From: Selenomonadales bacterium
GTDB lineage: Bacteria > Bacillota > Negativicutes > Sporomusales > UBA7701
DNA: 64,000 nt
Assembly: GCA_029976065.1 (NCBI GenBank)
Contig: JARKNV010000080.1
Coordinates: 1 to 64,000, forward strand
Direction: 5' to 3'
A model generated the notes under the pieces. That model was not told the DNA's origin. It saw nothing but the letters and a program-made list of their open reading frames with translations, and searched no databases. Numbering within the stretch: position 1 is the first letter of the stretch; every line of letters starts with the position of its first letter. A program made the position numbers and the translations under genes. Shown piece after piece: positions 52,935-60,650 of this stretch.

Positions 52935-54473
52935 CTACACAGCCGGGAAATATACGGTGAACGCACTCCCCTTCCCCAGTTCGCTTTCCACCTCGGCGCG
53001 GGCGCCGTGGCGGACGACGATCTCGCGGGCGATGGCCAAGCCGAGGCCGGTGCCGGCGGCCGTCCGGCCGTGGGACTTGTCGGCCTTGTAAAACCTTTCC
53101 CAGATGAAGGGCAAATCTTCGCGGGCGATGCCGCGGCCGGTATCGGCCACCTTCAGGCGCACCTCGTCGCCGGCGCGGCTGACGCTGGCCGCCACCTTTC
53201 CGCCCGCCGGGGTGAATTTCAGCGCGTTGTCGAGCAGAATCAGCAGCAGCTGGGTAAGGCGGTCGCCGTTGCCGCTTATGGCGGTGTCGCCGTCCGTCGC
53301 CAGGGTGAGAGTCACCCCGGCCTGTTCGGCCCGGGGGGTCAAAAGCGCCACGGCGCTGTCGGCGATCGCCGCCAGGGGGAGCTTTTCCATTGGCAGAACG
53401 GTGCCCTCGGCCTGCAGGCGGCTGAGGTCGAGCAGCTCGTTTATCAGTCCCTCCAGCCGGACCGTTTCGTCCCGCATCACGCGGTGGTACTTGTCGGCCT
53501 CCTGCTGTTCCTGCACGGTGCCGTCGAGGAGCGCCTCCGTATAGCCGCGGATAACGGTCAGCGGCGTCCTGAGCTCGTGGGATATGTTGGCGACAAAATC
53601 GCGGCGCAGCTTCTCCATCCTGTCCGTGCTGGCCACAAAGCGGCCGAGTTCCTGGGCCAGGGAATTGAGCGACCGGCCCAGCTCGCCCACCTCGTCGCCG
53701 CTGTCCGCCTTGACCCTGATGGCGTAATCGCCCCGGGCCATCGTCGCCGCCGCCTCCTGCATATTGCGGAGCGGGCGGGTGATGCCGCGGGCCAGTTGGC
53801 GGACGAGGAGGAAGGTCAGCAGCAGGGCGGCGAAGCCGAGGCCGCCGATGTATAAATAAATGCGGCGGAGAAAGTCGTCTATTCCCCGGACGGGGGAATT
53901 GAGGACAACGGCGCCGTTCACCGTCCCGTCCGCCTTATAGAGCGGCACGCCGACGATGAGCATGTCCTCCGCATAAATGGGATGATAGAAACTTCTCGCC
54001 AAAATCTGACCGTCGAAAACCGGCTCCAGACGGTCGGCCAGCGCCCGTGCCAGCACGCCGCCCTGGCCCATGCCGTGGCCGCCCTGCCCCATACCGGGGC
54101 CGCGGCCCATGCCATGCCCCCCCTGGCCCATGCCGGGACCTCGTCCCATGCCGTGACTGCCCTGGCTCATGCCGGCGGGAGGCGTAGAAACGGCGACAAC
54201 CCGCCGCGAGGCGTCCACAACCCACACGCGCGCGTCGAGGAAAGCGTCGACGCTGTCGATCAGCCTGCTGAACTGAGCCTGGTCGATGCGGCCCTCGTTG
54301 TAGCTCTCCACCAGGCGGCCGAGCTCGTAACCCTTGTTGACGAGCTCCTGTTGCTTGGCGGCCATGAAAAACTCGCGCAGCAGGAGGGAGATGCCGGCCG
54401 AAACGCCGGCCAGCACCAGCACGACAACCATTATGTAGCTGTAGAGCAATTTGCGCTGCAGCGAGTTTCTCAC
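52935..54473 (-). CDS. Sensor histidine kinase with Met/His/Gly tandem repeats
   Basis: 512 residues. Membrane helix 1 is at about 12-36 and an extracytoplasmic sensor region spans about 37-200. Residues 101-139 hold 13-residue repeats of the form GGHGMGRGPGMGQ. A second helix is at about 205-226, then HAMP, and a DHp domain with His299 (ISHELRTPL). The ATPase domain has LLDNALKFTP, DTGRGI and GTGLGLAI. The stop of the response-regulator gene overlaps its start by 4 bp. Met- and His-rich repeats suggest metal (for example copper) sensing, as inference. Confidence 0.94.
   Translation of the reverse strand: MRNSLQRKLLYSYIMVVVLVLAGVSAGISLLLREFFMAAKQQELVNKGYELGRLVESYNEGRIDQAQFSRLIDSVDAFLDARVWVVDASRRVVAVSTPPAGMSQGSHGMGRGPGMGQGGHGMGRGPGMGQGGHGMGQGGVLARALADRLEPVFDGQILARSFYHPIYAEDMLIVGVPLYKADGTVNGAVVLNSPVRGIDDFLRRIYLYIGGLGFAALLLTFLLVRQLARGITRPLRNMQEAAATMARGDYAIRVKADSGDEVGELGRSLNSLAQELGRFVASTDRMEKLRRDFVANISHELRTPLTVIRGYTEALLDGTVQEQQEADKYHRVMRDETVRLEGLINELLDLSRLQAEGTVLPMEKLPLAAIADSAVALLTPRAEQAGVTLTLATDGDTAISGNGDRLTQLLLILLDNALKFTPAGGKVAASVSRAGDEVRLKVADTGRGIAREDLPFIWERFYKADKSHGRTAAGTGLGLAIAREIVVRHGARAEVESELGKGSAFTVYFPAV
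54057..54173 (-). repeat. 39-bp tandem repeats inside the kinase gene
   Basis: In-frame repeats with a 39-base period encode GSHGMGRGPGMGQ, GGHGMGRGPGMGQ and a partial GGHGMGQGG. Repeat number could vary by slippage without breaking the frame. Confidence 0.8.
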
Positions 54474-55162
54474 GCTTTCACCTCAAACTTGTAGCCGACC
54501 CCCCACACCGTCCTGATGTCCCAGGGCGTGCTGTCCTGGGCGCCGATCTTCTGGCGGATGCGCTTGATGTGGGTATCGACGGTGCGGGTATCGCCGCAAT
54601 ACGTATAGCCCCACACCGATTCCAGCAGCTGTTCGCGGGAAAAAACGCGGCCGGGGTGGGAAGCCAGGTGCCAGAGCAGCTCCATTTCCTTGGCGGTCAG
54701 GGGCTCGGTGCGTCCGTATGCGGTTACGGTATACTCGCCGCGGTTGATCTCCAGGTGAGGAAACCGCAGGTTGTCGCCTGCGGGCTCTTCGGCCCCGGGA
54801 GAGCGGCGCAGCACCGCCTTCACCCTCGCCACCACCTCGCGGGGATTGAAAGGCTTGGCGATATAATCGTCGGCCCCCGTTTCCAGGCCGAGAATGCGAT
54901 CGTCGTCGTCGGCGCTGGCGGTAAGCATGATGATCGGCACGCGGGAAAACTTGCGGATCTGGCGGCAGGCCTCCAGGCCGTCGAGCACCGGCATCATGAT
55001 GTCGAGAATGACCAGGCTCGGCGACAGCTGCTGCACCTTGACGATCGTCTCGGCGCCGTCGGCCGCTTCGGCCACCGCAAAACCTTCCTTGATAAAATAC
55101 AGCTTCAGCAATTCCCTTATCTGGGCGTCGTCGTCGGCGACGAGAACCAGCGGTCCGGCCAT
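54470..55162 (-). CDS. OmpR-family response regulator
   Basis: 230 residues from the ATG at 55162 (MAGPLVLV; AAGGTGAG upstream). The receiver domain has Asp54 (LVILDIMMPVLDG), TAS and KPF; the C-terminal winged helix ends VWGVGYKFE. It overlaps the kinase gene by 4 bp. The two form a PhoP/PhoR-like or ResD-like pair; the target genes are not known, though the 5'-nucleotidase just downstream is a candidate. Confidence 0.95.
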   Translation of the reverse strand: MAGPLVLVADDDAQIRELLKLYFIKEGFAVAEAADGAETIVKVQQLSPSLVILDIMMPVLDGLEACRQIRKFSRVPIIMLTASADDDDRILGLETGADDYIAKPFNPREVVARVKAVLRRSPGAEEPAGDNLRFPHLEINRGEYTVTAYGRTEPLTAKEMELLWHLASHPGRVFSREQLLESVWGYTYCGDTRTVDTHIKRIRQKIGAQDSTPWDIRTVWGVGYKFEVKA

Positions 55163-55231
55163 CGGCTCACCTTCTTCCCCAAAGTGAGGCGGTTGGCAAA
55201 GTTCCGGCTGCAAACGGCCTTTGCAAAGCGC

Positions 55232-55260
55232 CTAAAAGAAAAAGGCGGGGGTGCCCCGCC
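55232..55260 (-). terminator. Intrinsic terminator of trxA
   Basis: On the minus strand, GGCGGGG pairs with CCCCGCC around a short loop, followed by TTTTTCTTTT. Confidence 0.85.
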
Positions 55261-55276
55261 TTTCCTGCCTGCAATA

Positions 55277-55600
55277 TCAGACGGCTCCGTCGATAGCCGC
55301 CGCAATATCCCGGCGGGGACGGAAACCGACGATGCGGTTGACTTCCGCGCCGTTCCTGAAGAGCACCATGGTAGGAATGCCCATAACCTTGAATTGGCCG
55401 GCCAGTTCAGGCTGCTCGTCAACATTGACTTTGGCCACAACCGCTTTGCCGTCGTACTCGGCGGCCACGGCTTCCAATTCAGGCGCCACCATCTTGCAAG
55501 GGTTGCACCACGGGGCCCAGAAATCTACCAGCACCGGCTGGGCGGCTTTCAACACCTTATCGGCAAAATCGGCTTGATTGGCAATAGTCACTATAGCCAT
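55277..55600 (-). CDS. trxA: Thioredoxin with WCNPC active site
   Basis: 107-residue cytoplasmic thioredoxin. The active site is WCNPCK (Cys32, Cys35) where the standard sequence is WCGPC, so one residue between the cysteines differs. The cis-proline segment GIPTMVLF is normal. The ATG at 55600 has GGAAGGAG upstream. It has its own promoter and terminator. The family is certain; the altered motif may shift redox potential. Confidence 0.93.
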   Translation of the reverse strand: MAIVTIANQADFADKVLKAAQPVLVDFWAPWCNPCKMVAPELEAVAAEYDGKAVVAKVNVDEQPELAGQFKVMGIPTMVLFRNGAEVNRIVGFRPRRDIAAAIDGAV

Positions 55601-55664
55601 GCAAATTCTCCTTCCGTTGCTTTCTTTCCTGCTATCCTCCCCCCCTCGGGGGGGTTCGATTTTT

Positions 55665-55693
55665 ATTGTAAAATATTTCCCCGCCAAAGTCAA
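55665..55693 (-). promoter_or_regulatory. SigA-type promoter of trxA
   Basis: On the minus strand, TTGACT (55693-55688), a 17-base spacer, and TACAAT (55670-55665). The leader then contains a G/C-only hairpin (CCCCCCC with GGGGGGG) at 55637-55655, between promoter and ribosome-binding site. Confidence 0.75.
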
Positions 55694-55707
55694 GGAGACG
55701 TTTACGG

Positions 55708-56367
55708 CTAACTGCCCGACAGACGGCCGCCGCTCAACCGGCCGACGACGAAAATGGCCAGCGCCAGCAGCACCAGCCCGACGGCTCCGGCGGCCGGCGT
55801 AACGAGGCCGGACGGCAGATACCGGTATAGTCCGGCGACACCGAAGGCGATAAAGATCAGGGCCGCCCCCCACTTCACCACCCGCTCGGGAATCCTGCGC
55901 CCCATGACCACCCCCACGCCGATGCCGATGCCGTCAGCCACCATCATGCCGGCGGTCGTGCCCAGCCACACCGGCACCACCGTCTGATACTGCGCGGCCA
56001 GCGCCAGGGTCGCCAGCTGGGTTTTGTCGCCCATTTCGGCGAAGAAAAAGGCGATCGCCACCGTCCAGAAAGGGCTGCCGCGGACGGCGTCCGCCTCTCC
56101 GGCCAGCTCGTCGCCGCGGAGGGTCCAGAGGCCGAAGAAGATGAAAGAAGCTGCGGCCGCCACCTGGATATACTGCAGCGGCACTATCCCGGTCAGGTAG
56201 TTGCCTGCCTCAACGGCCAACAAGTGATTGACGACGGTGGCGGCGAATACGCCCGCCAGCACCGTCGGCCACGGGTAGCGGACGGCGAAGGCCATGGCCA
56301 GCAGTTGGGTCTTGTCGCCCATCTCGGCCAGCGTCACGAGGAACAGCGAGGCAAAAAACGCAGTCAC
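55708..56367 (-). CDS. TMEM165/GDT1 (UPF0016) family membrane transporter
   Basis: 219 residues with six helices in two repeats, each carrying the EMGDKTQ signature (residues about 15-21 and 111-117). The family exports Mn2+ or Ca2+ (MneA/MntX in bacteria). No yybP-ykoY manganese riboswitch is visible upstream, although that class often controls this family. The start has GGGGGGA upstream. It is divergent from the ferritin-like gene. Confidence 0.92.
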   Translation of the reverse strand: MTAFFASLFLVTLAEMGDKTQLLAMAFAVRYPWPTVLAGVFAATVVNHLLAVEAGNYLTGIVPLQYIQVAAAASFIFFGLWTLRGDELAGEADAVRGSPFWTVAIAFFFAEMGDKTQLATLALAAQYQTVVPVWLGTTAGMMVADGIGIGVGVVMGRRIPERVVKWGAALIFIAFGVAGLYRYLPSGLVTPAAGAVGLVLLALAIFVVGRLSGGRLSGS

Positions 56368-56508
56368 ACCATCCCCCCTTATTGCGGCTGCTGTTAGTAT
56401 GGCCGTTATGCGGCCGGCCGAACCGGCGGCGACGGAATAACATTATGAACCTTTTTCCGTAAACTTTCATACGATACAATGACCACTATCTAATAGGGGG
56501 AATCGACC

Positions 56509-57126
56509 ATGAAGACAACCCGGGCCAAGAAAGCCGGCCCACCCCACGAGCACCACCACGGGGAATGCTGCTCCGACGATGCCTGCCTGCCGATGCTCCG
56601 GGACGCCGCCATCGCCGAACGGGAAGCGATCCTCTTTTACCTGGAAGCGGCCGCCATGCTCTGCGGCGACCTCAGGCGGCTTTTCCTCGACACGGCGGGC
56701 GACGAGATGGAGCATTTCGTCATGACGATGCGCCACATCGCCGCCCTCGATTCCGTCCAGGCCGAAGCGCTGGAGGAAGTCGGCCTCGACGATCTCCTCA
56801 TGCAGCGGGGCATGACGCCGAAATGGGCGACCGGCTGGCAGCCCGAATGCGCCTGTCCGGCGGCGGGCGAAGCGGAAATGGTCATGGAGCCGCAAACCGG
56901 ACCGGAGGGCGGTATGACTCCCGTGTGCCTGCTTACCAAGGCGCTTACCAGCGAGCTCGAAGCCATCAACAAGTACCAGAAATACATGGAAAAAGCGCCC
57001 GACTCGGCCTGCTGCCACCACTTCTGCCACCTGATGAACGCCGAGAAGGAACACGTCGCCTCCTTCATCGCCGCCCTTTTCGACCTGACCGGCGAACCGC
57101 CGCCCGAAGCATCGATGAATATGTAA
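56509..57126 (+). CDS. Ferritin-like di-iron domain protein
   Basis: 205 residues. A His/Cys-rich N-terminus (HEHHHGECCSDDAC) is followed by two ferritin-like helical segments with metal ligands: EREAILFYLEAA with DEMEHFVMTMRHI, and SELEAINKYQKYM with AEKEHVASFI. It resembles rubrerythrin-type or bacterioferritin-like proteins but lacks a rubredoxin domain. A role in iron storage or peroxide reduction is plausible, not proven. GGGGGAAT precedes the ATG. Confidence 0.82.
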   Translation: MKTTRAKKAGPPHEHHHGECCSDDACLPMLRDAAIAEREAILFYLEAAAMLCGDLRRLFLDTAGDEMEHFVMTMRHIAALDSVQAEALEEVGLDDLLMQRGMTPKWATGWQPECACPAAGEAEMVMEPQTGPEGGMTPVCLLTKALTSELEAINKYQKYMEKAPDSACCHHFCHLMNAEKEHVASFIAALFDLTGEPPPEASMNM

Positions 57127-57128
57127 AC

Positions 57129-57157
57129 TTTACAGCCGGCCGGCGCTCTGCTATCAT
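57129..57157 (+). promoter_or_regulatory. SigA-type promoter of the nitroreductase gene
   Basis: TTTACA (57129-57134), a 17-base spacer, and TATCAT (57152-57157), about 33 bases before the GTG start. Confidence 0.7.
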
Positions 57158-57189
57158 ACTAGTAACAATTCCTGCCAGGAGGAGATACC

Positions 57190-57756
57190 GTGAACCTTTG
57201 GGAAGCGATCGAAAACCGCCGGTCGGTAAGGAGCTACACCGCCCAGAAGGTAGACAAAGCCTCTGTGGAAAAGCTGCTTCACGCCGCCGTTCAGGCGCCC
57301 AGCGCCTCCAACACCCAGCCCTGGACCTTCGCCGTCATCCAGGACGCCAAGCTGCTCAAGGAATATTCCGACCGCTCGAAAAGCCTGCTGCTCAGCACGA
57401 TCGACCTGGAAAACTCGCCCCACAAAAAATACCGTGCCATGCTCTCCAATCCCGACTTCAACATCTTTTACACCGCCGGCACGCTCATCGTCATCTACGC
57501 CAAACCGATGGGTATCCACAGTTACGGCGACTGCTGCCTGGCCGCCCAGAACCTCATGCTCGCCGCCCGCGGCCTTGGCCTCGGCACCTGCTGGATAGGC
57601 TTCGCCGGCACGCTCCTCGACACGCCGGAGGTGAAAAAAGAACTCGGCGTTCCCGGCGAATACGGCCTCGTCGCCCCCATCATCGTCGGCTATCCCCAGG
57701 GCCGGATTGCGCAGTTGACGCACGATGCGCCGGAAATACTGTCCTGGAAAGAATAA
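57190..57756 (+). CDS. Nitroreductase-family flavoprotein
   Basis: 188-residue FMN-dependent oxidoreductase. The FMN-binding start ENRRSVRSYTAQKV, the segment APSASNTQPW and the C-terminal GLGLGTCWIGF are typical. GTG start with GGAGGAG upstream. The substrate is not evident; members reduce nitro compounds, quinones or flavins. It forms a single-gene unit with its own promoter and a terminator. Confidence 0.92.
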   Translation: MNLWEAIENRRSVRSYTAQKVDKASVEKLLHAAVQAPSASNTQPWTFAVIQDAKLLKEYSDRSKSLLLSTIDLENSPHKKYRAMLSNPDFNIFYTAGTLIVIYAKPMGIHSYGDCCLAAQNLMLAARGLGLGTCWIGFAGTLLDTPEVKKELGVPGEYGLVAPIIVGYPQGRIAQLTHDAPEILSWKE

Positions 57757-57757
57757 G

Positions 57758-57785
57758 CAAAGCGGCCGCAAATGCGGCCGCTTTG
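57758..57785. terminator. Bidirectional terminator after the nitroreductase gene
   Basis: A perfect 13-bp stem CAAAGCGGCCGCA with a 2-base spacer, T-rich on the plus side (CTTTGATCTTT). It serves the two convergent genes. Confidence 0.8.
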
Positions 57786-57789
57786 ATCT

Positions 57790-58239
57790 TTACAGGCGAA
57801 TGAATTTTATATTGCTCACCCCCGCCAGTATCTTCCCCTGATACACGGCGTAATAATCTTCGAGCTTTTTACCCGGCGGCAGCCCGGGACCGTCGGAAAA
57901 ATCGGCCCACAGGTCGGCCCAGAACGCGGGGGTCGGCCGGAAGAGGTAGGTTTCGGTGACGAGATGCAGGTCGTGGGCGAAGCAGAGGCCGGTGCAAGCG
58001 GCGATCCGTTTGGTTATGGCGTTGCCGGGCGCCTCGCCGGGCGCGTCGTCGATCTCGAAGTTCACGCGCTTCTTCAGCGAAGGATACGGCCGGTGGCCGT
58101 TATCGAGCATGATTTCCCAGGCCCGCTCCACCAGGGAGGCGTCGTTCAAACGCTGGATATCGGAATGATGGCCGACCACGAATACCTCTTCGTCGTCCAT
58201 CACGATCATGGCGGCCGCCAGTTGGTCCGCTTTTATCAT
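57790..58239 (-). CDS. Hypothetical protein
   Basis: 149 residues from the ATG at 58239 (MIKADQLAAAM; GGTGG 8 bases upstream). I do not recognise the family. It has no signal peptide or membrane helix. The start VMDDEEVFVVGHH is followed by a mixed alpha/beta composition with one Cys-containing segment (AACTGLCFAHDLHLV) and a C-terminal YYAVYQGKILAGV. The composition is that of a normal cytoplasmic protein. It is flanked by a terminator and by repeat copy C. Confidence 0.7.
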   Translation of the reverse strand: MIKADQLAAAMIVMDDEEVFVVGHHSDIQRLNDASLVERAWEIMLDNGHRPYPSLKKRVNFEIDDAPGEAPGNAITKRIAACTGLCFAHDLHLVTETYLFRPTPAFWADLWADFSDGPGLPPGKKLEDYYAVYQGKILAGVSNIKFIRL

Positions 58240-58323
58240 CCGCAATACCACCTTTGCTTATGAAGTACGGAATACTGTTATTCGTTATTTTCTCGCGAAG
58301 TCCTTCATTATGTAAAAATCTAT

Positions 58324-58560
58324 GGCCGTCCAGAAAGCCCCAGATACAAGGCGCACCGGAAAAGCGCGGCACCGTTTCCTCCTGCGACCAAGTTTACCGG
58401 ACTGGTTTGCACAGGCATGTTTAACAGCATCGTAAGCGTACACGAGACGTACGCTAGCAAGCGCTTTGAGGAGCAAGTGCGCAATTTCTTAGCGCCTTAG
58501 CGCTTAGAACTGCGGCCTGCCCCTTGCGGGTACGCAGTAGATGGGGCTTTATCAACGGCC
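58324..58560. repeat. Dispersed palindromic repeat, copy C (long form)
   Basis: The longest copy, about 237 bp. The left arm GGCCGTCCAGAAAGCCCCAG plus ATACAAGGCGC is complementary to the right arm ending AGATGGGGCTTTATCAACGGCC. An inner palindrome AGCGTAC-7-GTACGCT sits near 58433-58453; copy D has the same inner core. A GTAAAAA word flanks both ends. It lies between the hypothetical gene and the rnpB terminator. No protein-coding sequence is evident inside. Confidence 0.65.
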
Positions 58561-58562
58561 GT

Positions 58563-58595
58563 AAAAAACCCGCAGCGCAGCGCTGCGGGTTTTCC
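58563..58595 (-). terminator. Intrinsic terminator of rnpB
   Basis: On the minus strand, AACCCGCAGCG pairs with CGCTGCGGGTT around a short loop, then T6. Confidence 0.9.
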
Positions 58596-58601
58596 CGACA
58601 C

Positions 58602-58963
58602 GGGTCCGGTGAGCAGTCAATAAGCCGAGTTCTGTTCCGCTTGCGCGGCGATGATCATTTATCTCGGCCGGCAGTTGCCTGCCGGCTCTAGCGACACTAC
58701 CCGGAAGGATCAGCGGGCTACCTCATCTCTTCCCTATTCGGTCTTGCTCCAGGTGGGGTTTACCTAGCCAGCCGGTCACCCGGCTGCTGGTGCGCTCTTA
58801 CCGCACCGTTCCATCCTTACCCGGCGTCGCCGGGCGGTCTACATTTCTGCGGCACTGTCCCTGAGGTCACCCTCGCTGGCCGTTAGCCAGCACCCTGCCC
58901 TGTGGAGCTCGGACTTTCCTCGAAGGTCAAGCCTTCGCGATCATCTTTCGTACTCACGGACCC
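58602..58963 (-). ncRNA. rnpB: RNase P RNA, type A
   Basis: Catalytic RNA of RNase P, which matures tRNA 5' ends. The minus strand carries GAGGAAAGTCCGAGCTCC near the 5' end and GAACTCGGCTTAT near the 3' end, the universal P4-forming regions. Other core segments include CAGGGCAGGGTGCTGGCTAA and GGTAAACCCCACC. The P1 helix is GGTCCG-TGAG with CTCACCGGACC, which sets the ends to within a few bases. A SigA promoter and a terminator flank it. Confidence 0.96.
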
Positions 58964-58984
58964 TGTTCGATTGTCTGGATTAAT

Positions 58985-59013
58985 AATATACCACGTTCCG
59001 CCCCGGCCGTCAA
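58985..59013 (-). promoter_or_regulatory. SigA-type promoter of rnpB
   Basis: On the minus strand, TTGACG (59013-59008), a 17-base spacer, and TATATT (58990-58985). The -35 box overlaps the thiE stop codon by a few bases. Confidence 0.85.
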
Positions 59014-59684
59014 GACCGGGACAGGCCGGTATTTCCTGCCATGGCGGCCCGCAGGGCGGCCACTTTGGCCGGGATGTCGTCCGCACCGACAATATCGGAC
59101 ACAATGGCGATCATCCCCGCGCCCCGGCTGCGCACCGCAGCGATGTTGCTCTCCTTGATGCCGCCGATGGCCACGTACGGCAGACGGACGTTGGCGGCCG
59201 CATAGTCCAGAAGGGCGAAGCCCACCGGAGCGGCGGCGTCCTTCTTCGTGCCGGTCGCAAATACCGGGCCGACGCCGAGGTAGTCGATAACCCCGGCCAG
59301 CCGGTCGGCGGCCGCGGCCTGCCCGGGGGCGTGGGTCGAAAGGCCGATAACCATGCCCGGGCCGACAAGCTCGCGCACCTTTTCCGGCGGCAGATCGTCC
59401 TGGCCGACATGGACGCCGTCGGCGCCGACCGCCATCGCCAGGTCGACATGGTCGTTGACGATGAAGGTCGCTCCGGCGCGTCTCGTAAGATCGCAAATCG
59501 CCAGGCATTCCTCGTACATCAGGCGGGCCGATTTGGCCTTCTCGCGATACTGGATCACTCTTACGCCGGCAGCCAGCAGCAGTCGCACAACCTCTATGCT
59601 GCTCCGCCCGCGGGAAAGCGCGTCGTCCGTTATGCCGTAAATCCCGCCGGCGAGAAAATTGTCCATTCCTTTACGCTGTATCAT
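59010..59684 (-). CDS. thiE: Thiamine phosphate synthase
   Basis: 224-residue TIM-barrel enzyme that joins the thiazole and pyrimidine halves of thiamine. Motifs are VRVIQYREK, FIVNDHVDLA, DGVHVGQDDLP, GVGPVFATGTKKDA and AIGGIKESNI. The ATG at 59684 has GGGAGGGG upstream. No TPP riboswitch is seen upstream, and no other thi gene is nearby. Confidence 0.93.
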   Translation of the reverse strand: MIQRKGMDNFLAGGIYGITDDALSRGRSSIEVVRLLLAAGVRVIQYREKAKSARLMYEECLAICDLTRRAGATFIVNDHVDLAMAVGADGVHVGQDDLPPEKVRELVGPGMVIGLSTHAPGQAAAADRLAGVIDYLGVGPVFATGTKKDAAAPVGFALLDYAAANVRLPYVAIGGIKESNIAAVRSRGAGMIAIVSDIVGADDIPAKVAALRAAMAGNTGLSRS

Positions 59685-59767
59685 TGCTCCACCCCTCCCT
59701 GCGCCCTGCCGGGCCTGCAAACACGATTATTTTACCGCGTACAGCCTCATTCGTCAAACTTTACACG

Positions 59768-59887
59768 CAGCCGTCACAGAGGCTTCAGATGCAAGGCGCG
59801 GCGAGCATGAGAGCGGAGGCGTACTCGTGCGTACGCCGAGCGAACACGCGCAGCCGCAACGCCGCAGATGGACCTCTGAGGCGGCTG
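59768..59887. repeat. Dispersed palindromic repeat, copy D
   Basis: About 120 bp. The left arm CAGCCGTCACAGAGGCTTCAG plus ATGCAAGGCGCGGCG is complementary to the right arm CGCCGCAGATGGACCTCTGA plus GGCGGCTG. The inner palindrome GGCGTAC-TCGTGC-GTACGCC is near 59817-59836. It lies 7 bp past the stop of the zinc-ribbon gene. The remaining bases of the 59685-59893 gap show nothing else. Confidence 0.7.
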
Positions 59888-59893
59888 CCCCTG

Positions 59894-60595
59894 TTATTCG
59901 ACTAAAAGTATCCGGCCGCAGTTGTCGCAGTATAGCAGCCTCCCCTCGCCCTGCGCCAGCTGCCCGGTCGGGATGCTGCGCCGGCAGCCGCCGCATACGC
60001 CGCCCGTCACTCTCGCCACCGGCTGGGGCAGCTTGCGGGCAAGCTCGCGGAACTGGCGGAGCAGGGCAGGCTCGACCTTGGCGGCCAACGCCCGGCAGCG
60101 CTCCTCCAGGCCGGCCAGCTCGGCATCGCTGCGGGCCGCCTCCTGGGCCACGTGCTGCTGCTTCTCGGCGTGAAGGCGCCTCTTGGCCTGCAGGTTGGCC
60201 TCGTCGCCGGCGATCTTGGCGGCGAGCCGCTCGCAGTCCTCGATGCCGGCGACGGCGGCGTTCTCGCGCCGGGCGATATCGCGGCGGAGAGCTTCGCAGC
60301 GTGTCCTGACCTGCTCGATCTCCTTGATATTCGTTATCTCGCCGCGGTACAGTCTTTGCTCCAACTCCCCGCAATGCCTGGTGAGCGACGTCAGTTCGTC
60401 CTCCCGGCCAGCGCACGCCTTTTCCATGCCGGCCAGCTTCTCCCGGTCGGCGGCCACGGTCTGCGCCAGCAGCCTGACCTCCTGCCACAGCAGGCGCACT
60501 TCGTCAACGCTGATCTTCTCTTTGCGGCCGGCCGCCTCCCGTTTCTGGCGCTCAAGGACCTGCAGCTCGCCAAGCATGCCCAGTTGGTCTTTCAT
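59894..60595 (-). CDS. Coiled-coil protein with C4 zinc ribbon
   Basis: 233 residues. Residues about 1-175 are a long, charged coiled-coil; the C-terminus has a four-cysteine zinc ribbon (CGGCRRSIPTGQL and YCDNCGRILL). It belongs to the zf-RING_7/CT398-like family, often found beside Nif3-like genes in Firmicutes. The molecular role is unknown. It is the third gene of trmK-nif3-like-zinc ribbon, after a terminator-like hairpin. Confidence 0.88.
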   Translation of the reverse strand: MKDQLGMLGELQVLERQKREAAGRKEKISVDEVRLLWQEVRLLAQTVAADREKLAGMEKACAGREDELTSLTRHCGELEQRLYRGEITNIKEIEQVRTRCEALRRDIARRENAAVAGIEDCERLAAKIAGDEANLQAKRRLHAEKQQHVAQEAARSDAELAGLEERCRALAAKVEPALLRQFRELARKLPQPVARVTGGVCGGCRRSIPTGQLAQGEGRLLYCDNCGRILLVE

Positions 60596-60621
60596 CGCCG
60601 CTCGCCTCCTTATTCTGCCAT

Positions 60622-60650
60622 AGAAAAAGACAGGCGCAGTTCGCCTGTCT
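60622..60650 (-). terminator. Intrinsic terminator after the Nif3-like gene
   Basis: On the minus strand, GACAGGCG pairs with CGCCTGTC around a 5-base loop, then TTTTTC. It ends at the Nif3-like stop, so the zinc-ribbon gene may need read-through. Confidence 0.85.

Noticed and set aside
54057..54173. A CRISPR-like array of short G/C repeats
   Set aside because: The repeats are in frame within a kinase gene, have no spacers, and encode a Gly/Met/His-rich segment.
56368..56508. A yybP-ykoY manganese riboswitch before the GDT1-family gene
   Set aside because: The conserved paired loops of that class are not present.
59685..59767. A TPP riboswitch before thiE
   Set aside because: No CTGAGA-type core or other TPP aptamer landmarks are present; most of the wider gap is repeat copy D.
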